Assembly (NCBI GenBank): GCA_017462965.1
Contig: JAFTQC010000032.1
Span: 62,001-126,000 of the forward strand
DNA length: 64,000 nt
Source: Clostridia bacterium
GTDB taxonomy: Bacteria > Bacillota > Clostridia > TANB77 > UBA1234
Reading direction: 5' to 3'
The position numbers were made by a program, and so were the translations under genes. The notes below the pieces were generated by a model. The model was not told where the DNA came from, ran no database searches, and saw nothing but the letters and a program-made list of their open reading frames with translations. Numbering within the stretch: the first letter of the stretch is position 1; each line of letters starts with the position of its first letter. This document shows, in pieces, positions 26,699 to 37,284 of this stretch.

Positions 26699-27409
26699 GT
26701 GAGAACAATAAAAAAGATATTAGTTGTAGATGATGACAAAAATATATGTGAGTTGTTGAACTTATATTTAAAGAAGGAAGGATTTGAAGTTGTTTTTGCT
26801 TATGATGGAAGCGAAGCTGTTACTAAGGCAAAAAATGAAAATCCTAATTTAATAGTATTAGATGTAATGATGCCAGTTATAAATGGGTGGGAAGCTTGTA
26901 AATTAATTAGACAATTTACACAGGTTCCTATAATTATGCTTACAGCTCTTGATACTACTGAAAATAAAGTGCAAGGGCTAAACATTGGTGCAGATGATTA
27001 TATTGTTAAACCATTTGAACCAGTCGAGGTAATTGCTAGAATTAATGCACATTTAAGAAGAGAAGAAAATAAAGAGACGACAGAAAATGTACAAAATTCT
27101 TCTGAAATAACTGTAGATAATATTTCAATAAATCTTGAAAAATATGAAGTAAAATTAGATGGAAATATTGTTGAGGATTTAAAACCAAAAGAGATTCAAT
27201 TATTGTATTTCTTTTTGACGAATAAAAATCAAGTTTTTACTCGTGAACAGCTGTTAGATAAAGTTTGGGGCTATGAATATTTTGGTGGGACAAGAACTGT
27301 TGATGTTCATATAAAAAGTGTTAGAGAAAAATTAAGTAGTTCTAATAACAAGTGGGAAATTAAGACGATTTGGAATGTTGGTTATAAATTTGAAACAAAA
27401 GAAAATTAA
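26699..27409 (+). CDS. OmpR/PhoB-family response regulator
   Basis: A 236-residue regulator with a receiver domain (KKILVVDDDKNICELLNLYL; phospho-acceptor D in NLIVLDVMMP; switch T in IIMLTALDT; K in DDYIVKPFEP) and a winged-helix DNA-binding domain (LKPKEIQLLYFFLTN, FTREQLLDKVWGYEYFGGTR, VDVHIKSVREKL). The in-frame GTG at 26699 sits too close to its AAGGA site; spacing would better suit the ATA at 26708 (giving MKKILVVDD), so the exact start is unresolved. The histidine kinase gene follows after 31 bases. The neighbourhood of two exported proteins suggests envelope control. Confidence 0.9.
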   Translation: MRTIKKILVVDDDKNICELLNLYLKKEGFEVVFAYDGSEAVTKAKNENPNLIVLDVMMPVINGWEACKLIRQFTQVPIIMLTALDTTENKVQGLNIGADDYIVKPFEPVEVIARINAHLRREENKETTENVQNSSEITVDNISINLEKYEVKLDGNIVEDLKPKEIQLLYFFLTNKNQVFTREQLLDKVWGYEYFGGTRTVDVHIKSVREKLSSSNNKWEIKTIWNVGYKFETKEN

Positions 27410-27440
27410 ATAATAGAAGCGTTGAATCGTAGGAGTATAT

Positions 27441-28835
27441 ATGTTTAAAAGTATTTATTTTAGATTAGTTGCAACTTATCTAACTTTGTTTTTAGTAATT
27501 GTCGTAGTAATTTCATTTTTTAGTACAACGTTATTTTATAAAGAATTTACTAATCAAATTGAAGATAATTTGCTTAATGCAGGTATTAAAACTAATAGCC
27601 TTATGGAAAGATATTATAATAATGACATAACTAAAACAGAGCTTACTGCATGGATAGATGCTATGGGTTATATTTCTAATATTAGAATATATATATTGAA
27701 TCCAGATGCATCAATACTTCAACAAATTTCGGCGAATGATACGCTTAGTGTTAATGATCAGTTAAAGACAGACATAAGAAGTGCTATGAATGGAGAAAAG
27801 GTTATAAGAATGACCTCTGTGTCGTTAGAACCTGATTCAGAAGAGGTTGTGTATATTGCAATGCCTCTTGAATATAACAAAAATATTAGTGGTGTAATAA
27901 TGATATTTACACCATTTACAGAAGTAAATCAGTTAATAAGAGAAGCTATAATAACAATAATTACAGTTGTAATAATTGTTATATTGATTGGTACAATTGC
28001 TATTTTAAGGGTTTCGATAAATATATCAAATCCTATTAAACAGATTAGTGAATATGCGAAGAGTATTGGTAAAGGAATTAATGTTCCAGATGTTGTGATT
28101 GATACTGATGATGAAATTGCAATGCTTGGAAATTCTTTTAACGAGATGAAAAAAGAAATTCTTGCAACAGAGCAAATGAGAAAAGAAATTGTTGCAAATG
28201 TTTCTCATGAGCTTAGAACACCGCTTACTTCAATAATTGGCTTTATTAAAGGAATTCTTGATGGTGTCATATCTAAAGAAGATGAGAGTAAGTATTTGAA
28301 AATAGCGTATGATGAGGCTAATAGATTAAAAGATTTGACTAAAGATATAGTAGATGTTGCTAAACTTGAGTCAGGTAGTGTTACATTAAATAAAGAAAAA
28401 TTTGTGTTAAATGAGCTAGTTCAAGATGTATATATTGAGCTAGAAGAAATGGTTAAAGAAAAAAATCTTGATTTTATTTTAAATGAAAAAAGTAAAAAAA
28501 TAGTAGTAAATGCAGATAAAGCTAAAATAAGACAAGTTCTAATAAATATATTAAATAATTCTTTGAAATATACAGATAAAGGTTCAATATCTATTTATGT
28601 TGAGCAATTTCAAGGAAAAGCGAAAATGAAAATTGTGGATACTGGAGCTGGTATTCAAAAAGATAAGATACAATATTTATTTAATAAATTTTTTACAGCA
28701 AATGACTATGGCGATGCTACAACAGGAGCTGGTTTAGGATTAAATATTGTTAAGACAATAGTTGATATGCATGAAGGAAAAGTTGAAATTGATAGTGAAA
28801 TAGGTAAAGGTACAACTGTTACAATTATTTTATAA
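27441..28835 (+). CDS. Membrane sensor histidine kinase
   Basis: A 464-residue kinase. A first membrane segment (LVATYLTLFLVIVVVISFFS), an extracytoplasmic sensor of about 125 residues (cache/PAS-like, VVYIAMPLEYNKNISGVIMI), a second segment (TIITVVIIVILIGTIAIL), HAMP, HisKA with VANVSHELRTPLTSIIGFI, then HATPase with NILNNSLKYTD, DTGAGIQKD and GAGLGLNIVKTI. The architecture resembles PhoR/ResE/VicK-type kinases. The partner regulator is immediately upstream. Two exported proteins follow in the same operon and may supply or modulate the signal. Confidence 0.93.
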   Translation: MFKSIYFRLVATYLTLFLVIVVVISFFSTTLFYKEFTNQIEDNLLNAGIKTNSLMERYYNNDITKTELTAWIDAMGYISNIRIYILNPDASILQQISANDTLSVNDQLKTDIRSAMNGEKVIRMTSVSLEPDSEEVVYIAMPLEYNKNISGVIMIFTPFTEVNQLIREAIITIITVVIIVILIGTIAILRVSINISNPIKQISEYAKSIGKGINVPDVVIDTDDEIAMLGNSFNEMKKEILATEQMRKEIVANVSHELRTPLTSIIGFIKGILDGVISKEDESKYLKIAYDEANRLKDLTKDIVDVAKLESGSVTLNKEKFVLNELVQDVYIELEEMVKEKNLDFILNEKSKKIVVNADKAKIRQVLINILNNSLKYTDKGSISIYVEQFQGKAKMKIVDTGAGIQKDKIQYLFNKFFTANDYGDATTGAGLGLNIVKTIVDMHEGKVEIDSEIGKGTTVTIIL

Positions 28836-28859
28836 GTAAAGGAAGAGAGGTGAATTGGT

Positions 28860-29402
28860 ATGAGTAAAAAATTTGATATTGTTACTATTATATTAATGAT
28901 TGCGTTAATCGTATTATTGTTTTTTGTTGTTTTTAATTATTTTACTCATTCAAATAGCCTTGATACTGTTACTAATTCGAATCTTCATATGATTGATGCT
29001 GTTGAAGGACTTCAAAATGTAAGTGGTTCTAATACGGTTTTAAAAAACAATGTTTTTGAATTATCTGGAGATAGTTCAAATCAAACTTCGATTATTGATG
29101 AGAATGTGAATTCTGGAGATGTAAGTAATCTTTCTGGTGATGGTGTTATAGATACGGTTTATATAGACAAAACTGTTGAAAAAGACAATGAGTCTATGAA
29201 TGAACCGGCTCAAAATGATGTTACGCCAAAAGATTCTACAGCGCTTATTATTACATCAAATGATAATATTTCTGATAAAGAAAAAAAGGAAGTTCTAAAG
29301 GAATTAGATGAAACATTAATGGATCTTTTAGATGTAATAGATAGTGTTCAAATTATTGATGAATCTCGCTTGGAGACTTCTGAGAGTGAGGTGCAACAAT
29401 GA
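28860..29402 (+). CDS. Single-pass hypothetical envelope protein
   Basis: A 180-residue protein with an N-terminal membrane segment (IVTIILMIALIVLLFFVVFN) and a polar extracellular part rich in S, N, D and T, including repeated SGD motifs (ELSGDSSN, NSGDVSNLSGDG). A short C-terminal helix (DKEKKEVLKELDETLMDLLD) could pair with the coiled coil encoded next door. It begins 24 bases after the kinase and its stop overlaps the next start by four bases, so the four genes form one operon. No family recognised; an accessory to the sensor kinase is plausible. Confidence 0.65.
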   Translation: MSKKFDIVTIILMIALIVLLFFVVFNYFTHSNSLDTVTNSNLHMIDAVEGLQNVSGSNTVLKNNVFELSGDSSNQTSIIDENVNSGDVSNLSGDGVIDTVYIDKTVEKDNESMNEPAQNDVTPKDSTALIITSNDNISDKEKKEVLKELDETLMDLLDVIDSVQIIDESRLETSESEVQQ

Positions 29403-29905
29403 AGAAATTTTTAGTATTTACGTTAATGATAATAGGTATGACTTCTTTTCCCGTTTATGCTACTGAAATAGAAAATAGCGGAGATTCGACTAATATTCCT
29501 ATAATGAGTATTGAGGAATTTGCGATGATGATGCAGGCAAAACAAGGAAAAGTTGATATAATTAAGAAAAATAATATAGAAATAACAGAGCTAAAAGAGT
29601 CGTTAAAAATTGAGATTTTAGAGGCTGCCAAAAAAGTTAATAATCTTAGAATAGATATTTCAGCAGATAAAATTGAAATTGATGATGAAACTATACTCGA
29701 GCTTAAAGAATTGTTGGAGTTCTTACAAGATGCAAAAACAACCTTAGAAATCGATGCAGAAAAAATCTCAAATGAAATTGAAGAAATTCTCGATTTAATT
29801 TCTACAAAGGGTATGCAGCTTGAACAGTATGATTTGCTTATTGAGAAACAAAATACAGTTATTGTAAAAATGAAAGAAATCCTAGAAACAGTTAATAAAA
29901 TATAA
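29399..29905 (+). CDS. Exported coiled-coil protein
   Basis: A 168-residue protein with a cleavable-looking signal peptide (MKKFLVFTLMIIGMTSFPVYA) followed by ENSGDSTN and about 120 residues of almost unbroken heptad-like helix (KVDIIKKNNIEITELKESLK ... LLEFLQDAKTTLEIDAEKIS). It overlaps the previous gene at ATGA, so it is translationally coupled, and is followed by a strong terminator. No enzyme motif is present. It is likely an extracytoplasmic structural or signalling partner of the upstream membrane protein. Confidence 0.65.
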   Translation: MKKFLVFTLMIIGMTSFPVYATEIENSGDSTNIPIMSIEEFAMMMQAKQGKVDIIKKNNIEITELKESLKIEILEAAKKVNNLRIDISADKIEIDDETILELKELLEFLQDAKTTLEIDAEKISNEIEEILDLISTKGMQLEQYDLLIEKQNTVIVKMKEILETVNKI

Positions 29906-29939
29906 AACTGACTAATTTGTAATTAGTCAGTTTTTTTAT
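29905..29939 (+). terminator. Rho-independent terminator
   Basis: AAACTGACTAATTT and AATTAGTCAGTTT pair around GT, followed by a T run. The stem begins at the last base of the stop codon. Confidence 0.93.
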
Positions 29940-29943
29940 CCAT

Positions 29944-29980
29944 TTTCATCAAGAGGGGCGTCCCTCCTGATGAGAATTTT
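29944..29980. repeat. GGGAC-family hairpin
   Basis: TTCATCAAGAGGGGCGTCCC TCCTGATGAGAA: outer CATCA/TGATG and inner GAGGG/CCCTC pair. It follows a complete terminator, so it is an insertion rather than a needed terminator. Confidence 0.7.
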
Positions 29981-30079
29981 TTTAAAAAGTCAATCTTCAA
30001 ATCATAAAAAAAGGTTGTTTTGGCATGCTTTTACAGATATAATATTAGTTGGATTTATGATTTAAAGGAGAGAAGTAAG

Positions 30080-31027
30080 ATGTCATTTTTTGAAAAGTTA
30101 AAGAAAGGTTTGTCTAAGACAAAAGCATCGTTTGATGAAAAAATAAATAATGTTTTTAAGCACTTTAGAAAGGTTGATGAAGAGCTTTTAGAAGAATTAG
30201 AAGAAGCATTGATTCTTTCTGATGTTGGATTTGAAACTACCAATAAGATAATAGAGCAATTGAGAGATAAGATTAAAACTAATAAAATTGAGGATGCAGA
30301 TTTGGTTAAAGATGCATTGTGTGAGATTATTTCAGGGATTTTAAATGAAAATGATAGTTCATTAAAGCTTGAGACTAATCCTTCGGTTATTCTAGTTGTT
30401 GGTGTTAATGGTGCTGGCAAGACTACTTCTATTGGAAAGCTTGCTGCTAATTTTAAAGCTGATGGAAAAAAAGTTTTAGTTGCTGCTGCAGATACTTTTA
30501 GAGCTGCTGCTATTGAACAATTAGAGGAATGGACTAATAGAGCTGGTGTTGATATTTTGAAAAGACCGGAAGGTGCAGATCCTGCATCGGTTGCATTTGA
30601 TGCTTCTAGAAAAGCAAAAGTAGAAGGTTATGATATAGTTATTATTGATACTGCGGGAAGATTACATACAAAAAAGAATTTAATGGATGAACTTGGTAAG
30701 ATTCAACGTACTATTAGAAAAGAATTACCTGATGCTTCTCAAGAGGTTTTAATTGTTCTTGATGGTACATCTGGTCAAAATGCTGTAATTCAAGCTAAAG
30801 AATTTTCTGAAGTTACTGAGATGACGGGAATTATTTTGACAAAACTTGATGGTACTGCTAAAGGTGGTGTCGTAATTAGTATTTGTTCAGAATTAAATAT
30901 TCCAGTTAAATTTATTGGTGTTGGCGAGAAGATTGAAGATTTACAAGTGTTTAATTCTGCAGATTTTGCAAAAGCTTTACTTGAAACTACTGAAGATGAT
31001 GAGGAAAAAGAAGAGATTGAAGAGTAG
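30080..31027 (+). CDS. ftsY: Signal recognition particle receptor FtsY
   Basis: A 315-residue SRP GTPase receptor that docks ribosome-SRP complexes at the membrane for co-translational insertion. The N domain begins SFFEKLKKGLSKTKASFDEK; the G domain carries VVGVNGAGKTTSIGKLAA (G1), DTFRAAAIEQLEEW, DTAGRLHTKKNLMDEL (G3), ILTKLDGTAKGG (G4) and FIGVGEKIEDLQVF. The acidic A domain of the E. coli protein is missing, as is common in Firmicutes. I start at MSFFEKL after AAAGGAGAG; a longer reading from 30020 lacks a site. ffh is not adjacent. Confidence 0.95.
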   Translation: MSFFEKLKKGLSKTKASFDEKINNVFKHFRKVDEELLEELEEALILSDVGFETTNKIIEQLRDKIKTNKIEDADLVKDALCEIISGILNENDSSLKLETNPSVILVVGVNGAGKTTSIGKLAANFKADGKKVLVAAADTFRAAAIEQLEEWTNRAGVDILKRPEGADPASVAFDASRKAKVEGYDIVIIDTAGRLHTKKNLMDELGKIQRTIRKELPDASQEVLIVLDGTSGQNAVIQAKEFSEVTEMTGIILTKLDGTAKGGVVISICSELNIPVKFIGVGEKIEDLQVFNSADFAKALLETTEDDEEKEEIEE

Positions 31028-31041
31028 ATAGAGGTGTAATG

Positions 31042-32298
31042 ATGAAAATCGGTTTTGTGTCACTTGGATGTAGTAAGAATTTAGTTGATACTGAGATGAT
31101 GATTGGTTATTATAAATCGAGAAATTATGAAATAGTTAGTGATCCTGCGGATGCTGAAGTAATAGTTATAAACACATGCGGATTTATTGAGTCTGCTAAG
31201 CAGGAAGCTATTGATACTATTTTAGAAATGGCGGATTATAAGAACCATAATTGTGAAAAATTGATTGTTACAGGTTGTTTGGTTGAAAGATATTTGGAAG
31301 AACTTAAGGCAGAACTTCCTGAAGTTGATTTGTTTATTCCTATTCGTGATTACGATAAAATTTTTGATGTTTTAGATTATCACAATAGAGTTATTTCAAC
31401 TGGAAATAATTTTGCTTATTTGAGAATTGCTGATGGATGTAGTAATAATTGTACATATTGCGCAATTCCCAAAATAAGAGGTCCACTTTTAAGTAGAGAA
31501 CTTGATGATATTGTAAAAGAGGCTAAAGAGCTTGAGACACAAGGGTATAAAGAATTAATTTTGATTGCGCAAGATACAAGTCGTTATGGTTTGGATTTAT
31601 ATGGTGAACCTAGGCTTGTTGAACTTTTAACAGAGCTTTGTAAACTCGATTTTAAATGGATTAGATTCTTGTATACATATCCTGAGATGATTTCTGATGA
31701 ACTTATTGATTTTGTAAAAGAAAACAAAAAAGTTTGTAGATATTTTGATATGCCTATACAACATATTTCAGATCCTGTTTTAAAGAGAATGGGAAGAAAA
31801 GGCAATTCAGAGTCTATAAGAAGTGTCATTGCTAAGATTAAGGCGGCAATGCCTGATGCTATTCTTAGAACTTCTTTGATTGTTGGATTCCCTGGAGAGT
31901 CTGAAGATGATTTTAATGCCTTGAAAGAATTTGTTCGAGAAACGAAGTTTAACAGATTAGGAGTGTTTAGATATTCGATGGAAGATGGGACTCCGGCTGT
32001 AAAGCTTGATGGTCATATGGATGAAGCTATAAAACAAGAAAGATATGAAGCAATAATGGAGATACAACAAGAAATATCAGAGGATTTTAACAACACATTA
32101 ATAAACAAGAAACTGACTTGTATAATTGACGAAGTTACAGATGATGGTGAATACTATGTCACACGTTCTTATATGGATGTGCCAGATATTGATGGATTGG
32201 TATTTGTTAAGAGAACTTCAGAGCATAAAGTTGGCGAATTTATTGATGTTGTTGTAAATGAAGCTGCAGAATATGATTTGATTGGAACAGAACTTTAA
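31042..32298 (+). CDS. rimO: Ribosomal protein S12 methylthiotransferase RimO
   Basis: A 418-residue radical SAM methylthiotransferase that modifies an aspartate of ribosomal protein S12. Three domains are visible: N-terminal MTTase with the first cluster cysteines (SLGCSKNLVDTE, NTCGFIES, VTGCLVERY), the radical SAM core with CSNNCTYCAIPKIRGP, and a TRAM domain at the C-terminus (INKKLTCIIDEVTDDGEYYV ... DLIGTEL). DGCSNNCTYC with SLGCSKN separates RimO from MiaB. I prefer the second of two tandem ATGs, 5 bases after GAGGTG. Twelve bases after ftsY and 27 before pgsA, a common Clostridia arrangement. Confidence 0.94.
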   Translation: MKIGFVSLGCSKNLVDTEMMIGYYKSRNYEIVSDPADAEVIVINTCGFIESAKQEAIDTILEMADYKNHNCEKLIVTGCLVERYLEELKAELPEVDLFIPIRDYDKIFDVLDYHNRVISTGNNFAYLRIADGCSNNCTYCAIPKIRGPLLSRELDDIVKEAKELETQGYKELILIAQDTSRYGLDLYGEPRLVELLTELCKLDFKWIRFLYTYPEMISDELIDFVKENKKVCRYFDMPIQHISDPVLKRMGRKGNSESIRSVIAKIKAAMPDAILRTSLIVGFPGESEDDFNALKEFVRETKFNRLGVFRYSMEDGTPAVKLDGHMDEAIKQERYEAIMEIQQEISEDFNNTLINKKLTCIIDEVTDDGEYYVTRSYMDVPDIDGLVFVKRTSEHKVGEFIDVVVNEAAEYDLIGTEL

Positions 32299-32324
32299 TA
32301 AAATTTATATGAGGAGATGGGTGT

Positions 32325-32924
32325 ATGAATTTACCAAACAAAATTACATTGGCAAGAATGATTTTAGTTCCTTTTATGTTGATAGTGCCTCTATTTGGTA
32401 TAACATCAACAATTTTAGGTGGTATTACTGTTGAAAATATAATAATTCTTGCAATATTTTTAATTGCGTCGATTACAGATTTTTTAGATGGACACTTAGC
32501 TAGAAAGAATAATATGGTTACAACATTCGGAAAATTTTTAGATCCGATTGCAGATAAACTTTTAGTAATTACTGCTTTAATGATGTTAGTGGAATCTGGT
32601 ATAATTCCAGCTTGGATTCCAATAATAACTGTAGCAAGAGAATTTTTAGTTTCAGGTGTTAGAATGCTTGCTGCTGGAGAAGGAACTGTTATTGCAGCTA
32701 GCATGCTTGGAAAAATAAAAACAGTATCACAGATGGTTGCTATTTCACTTGCTTTCGTTTCAATTAATCCTTTTATGGACTTTATTGGCGGAGAATTGCA
32801 AGGACTTCATTTAATTATTAATATACTTATGTCTATTGCAATGGTTGTTTCAGTGATAGCAACAATTTGGTCTGGTACAGACTACTTAGTAAAGTCAAAA
32901 AATGTAATTTTGAAGAGCAAATAA
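32325..32924 (+). CDS. pgsA: Phosphatidylglycerophosphate synthase
   Basis: A 199-residue integral membrane CDP-alcohol phosphatidyltransferase. It makes phosphatidylglycerol phosphate from CDP-diacylglycerol and glycerol-3-phosphate. The catalytic motif runs DFLDGHLARKNNMVTTFGKF then LDPIADK, fitting D-x2-DG-x2-AR-x8-G-x3-D-x3-D. About five or six membrane helices are seen, and NLPNKITLARMILVPFML is the usual N-terminus. Start ATG follows GAGGAGATGG. A bidirectional GGGAC-type terminator ends the ftsY-rimO-pgsA operon. Confidence 0.95.
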   Translation: MNLPNKITLARMILVPFMLIVPLFGITSTILGGITVENIIILAIFLIASITDFLDGHLARKNNMVTTFGKFLDPIADKLLVITALMMLVESGIIPAWIPIITVAREFLVSGVRMLAAGEGTVIAASMLGKIKTVSQMVAISLAFVSINPFMDFIGGELQGLHLIINILMSIAMVVSVIATIWSGTDYLVKSKNVILKSK

Positions 32925-34970
<2,046 letters not shown>

Positions 34971-35050
34971 TGAATAGATGTTATATAAAATGTTATATGA
35001 AAAATTTAGGTTTTTTCGGAACTATAATTATTTACAAGGAGAGAAAAAAA

Positions 35051-35770
35051 ATGAAAAAATTTTTATCAATTGTTTTAGTAGCGGCAGCTGTTTTAGCGGT
35101 TTGCCTAGTAGGATGCAAAGATAATGAAGTTGCACAAGGAACAGCAACAGGTGATGTTAGTGGAGATATGATATCTTTAGTATCAACAGCTAAACTTGAA
35201 GTTAATGCACCATACCAAGATTATATCACAGCTGAAATGGCTTATAATTTTGTTGGTTTAACAGAAGAAGAGTTTACAGCTAACGTTGAAGAAGGTGTAT
35301 TCTATGAATCAATGATGTCACCAGCTAACCAATCATATTGCCTACTTAAAGTTAAAGAAGGCGCTGATGTTGCAGCTTTAAAACAAAAAGTATTTGATAA
35401 TGCAAACCCAAGAAAATGGATTTGTATGTCAGCTGATAGAGTTTTAGTTATGGCTGATAGTGAATATGTTATGTTAGCAATGGGACCTGTTGCAACATTA
35501 GATACTTTAAAAACTGAATTTACAACACTTGCTGGTGGAGATGTTACAGAAGCTTTAGACAAAACTGTAAATGCTGGTGAAGAGCTTCCAGAAGGTGCAC
35601 TTCCAGGTATGGATGACAATTATTTCTTCGAAGAAGATGAAGATCCACTTCTAGTAGATCCAGAAAATGAAGATGAAGTTTTAGATGAAGTTTTATCTGG
35701 AGACGAAACAGAAAACGAAGAAGTTTCTGGTGAAGTTTCAGGAGAAGTTGAAGAAGTTCCAGCTGCTTAA
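35051..35770 (+). CDS. Lipoprotein, probably DUF4358-like
   Basis: A 239-residue lipoprotein with a lipobox (signal MKKFLSIVLVAAAVLAVCLV, then GCKDN). The folded middle (SLVSTAKLEVNAPYQDYITA ... CLLKVKEGADVAALKQKVFD ... VLVMADSEYVMLAMGPV) resembles DUF4358 proteins, often found near MBOAT acyltransferases; this is a tentative match. The C-terminal 60 residues are acidic and contain SGD/SGE repeats (LSGDETENEEVSGEVSGEV). The start follows AAGGAGAG; the 81-base in-frame extension upstream has no site. A terminator separates it from the MBOAT gene. Confidence 0.65.
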   Translation: MKKFLSIVLVAAAVLAVCLVGCKDNEVAQGTATGDVSGDMISLVSTAKLEVNAPYQDYITAEMAYNFVGLTEEEFTANVEEGVFYESMMSPANQSYCLLKVKEGADVAALKQKVFDNANPRKWICMSADRVLVMADSEYVMLAMGPVATLDTLKTEFTTLAGGDVTEALDKTVNAGEELPEGALPGMDDNYFFEEDEDPLLVDPENEDEVLDEVLSGDETENEEVSGEVSGEVEEVPAA

Positions 35771-35796
35771 GTTTAATTATAGAAATGATTTTCACG

Positions 35797-35826
35797 AAGT
35801 CGTATGTTATAACAACATGCGACTTT
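35797..35826 (+). terminator. Rho-independent terminator
   Basis: AAGTCGTATGTT pairs with AACATGCGACTT (one G-U) around ATAAC-type loop, then TTGTTAAT. Confidence 0.7.
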
Positions 35827-35863
35827 GTTAATATTTATAGAATATTTGTATAGGAGTGAGAAA

Positions 35864-37270
35864 ATGCTTTTTTCTAGTATTCCATTTTTATATTATTTTT
35901 TACCAATTGTAATTCTTCTTTACTTTGTGGTTCCGTTTAAATATAAAAACTTTATATTGATGTTTGTAAGTTTATTCTTTTATTTTTGGGGAGAGTCGAC
36001 ATATGTACTTCTTATGATAGGTGTTACATTATGTGGATATATTTTTGGATTATTAATTGATAAGTATCGTGACAATAAGAAATTATCTAAAACTTTTATG
36101 CTGATATCACTTCTTAGTTCTTTTTCGATTTTGGCTGTATTTAAATATGCAGACTTTTTTATAGAAAATGTTAATGCGATTTTTAATTCGAATTTGAAAT
36201 TATTAAAACTTGCTCTTCCTATAGGTATAAGTTTTTATACTTTCCAAATTGCAAGCTATACGATTGATTTATATTGGGAAAATATTAAGGTTCAAAAAAG
36301 TTTTATTAAGTTTATGACGTATGTTTCAATGTTTCCACAACTTATTGCTGGACCTATTGTTAGATATTCTGACATTGAGAAAGAAATTGATGAAAGAACA
36401 ATAAGAAGAGAAGATGTTGCACATGGTATTCGTAGATTTACTTTAGGATTATCTAAAAAAATTCTTTTAGCTAATGTTCTTGGTGAGTTTGTAGATATTG
36501 CAAAAACTTCAAATGAAATGTCTGTTTTATATATGTGGCTTTATGTAATTGCATATGCACTTCATATCTATTTTGACTTTTCTGGTTATAGTGATATGGC
36601 GATTGGTCTTGGAAAAGCGTTTGGATTCGCTTTCCCAGAAAACTTTAATTACCCATATATATCAAAGAGTATAACGGAATTTTGGAGAAGATGGCATTTA
36701 ACGCTTAGTACATGGTTTAGGGATTATATTTATATTCCACTTGGTGGTAATAGAGTTTCGAAAATTAAATGGTATAGAAATATTCTTGTTGTATGGGCAT
36801 TTACAGGTTTATGGCATGGTGCAAGTTGGAACTTTGTTATTTGGGGATTAATGTTTGCAGCAATACTTGTACTTGAAAAATTGTTCCTTGGAAAGCTTCT
36901 TGAAAAGATGCCACAAATAATACGTAGAATATATACTTTAGTTATAATTGCAATAAGCTGGGTTGTGTTTGATGCAACAAGTTTTGCGGATATAACTAAT
37001 AGACTTGCTGTTATGTTTGGCTTTGGAGGCGTTCCTTTAGTTACAGCAGAGACGTTGTATTATTTAAAAAGTTATCTAATTATATTTATAATTGGAATTA
37101 TTGGTGCAACACCACTTCCATCTATGCTTGCTAAAAAGCTAAGTGATAAAGAGTCTTTGCATAAGTTAGTAAATGTTGCTGAAGTAATAGCTTTACCACT
37201 TCTTGTAGTGGTTTCAACGGCATATTTAGTAGATGGTTCTTTTAATCCATTTTTATACTTTAGATTTTAG
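35864..37270 (+). CDS. MBOAT-family membrane O-acyltransferase
   Basis: A 468-residue polytopic protein of the AlgI/DltB/PatA group. Conserved pieces are PIGISFYTFQIASYTIDLYW, PQLIAGPIVRY, FDFSGYSDMAIGLGKAFGF, the loop FWRRWHLTLSTWFRDYIYIP LGGNR and the catalytic histidine in GLWHGASWNFVIWG. Such proteins pass acyl groups, usually acetyl, across the membrane to an extracellular acceptor. The next gene encodes a DHHW/AlgX-type partner, so the pair most likely O-acetylates a surface glycan. I start at MLFSSIPFLYYF behind AGGAGTGAG; the longer reading from 35825 has no site. The acceptor polymer cannot be told from this window. Confidence 0.9.
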   Translation: MLFSSIPFLYYFLPIVILLYFVVPFKYKNFILMFVSLFFYFWGESTYVLLMIGVTLCGYIFGLLIDKYRDNKKLSKTFMLISLLSSFSILAVFKYADFFIENVNAIFNSNLKLLKLALPIGISFYTFQIASYTIDLYWENIKVQKSFIKFMTYVSMFPQLIAGPIVRYSDIEKEIDERTIRREDVAHGIRRFTLGLSKKILLANVLGEFVDIAKTSNEMSVLYMWLYVIAYALHIYFDFSGYSDMAIGLGKAFGFAFPENFNYPYISKSITEFWRRWHLTLSTWFRDYIYIPLGGNRVSKIKWYRNILVVWAFTGLWHGASWNFVIWGLMFAAILVLEKLFLGKLLEKMPQIIRRIYTLVIIAISWVVFDATSFADITNRLAVMFGFGGVPLVTAETLYYLKSYLIIFIIGIIGATPLPSMLAKKLSDKESLHKLVNVAEVIALPLLVVVSTAYLVDGSFNPFLYFRF

Positions 37271-37284
37271 AAGGGGGAAGAATT

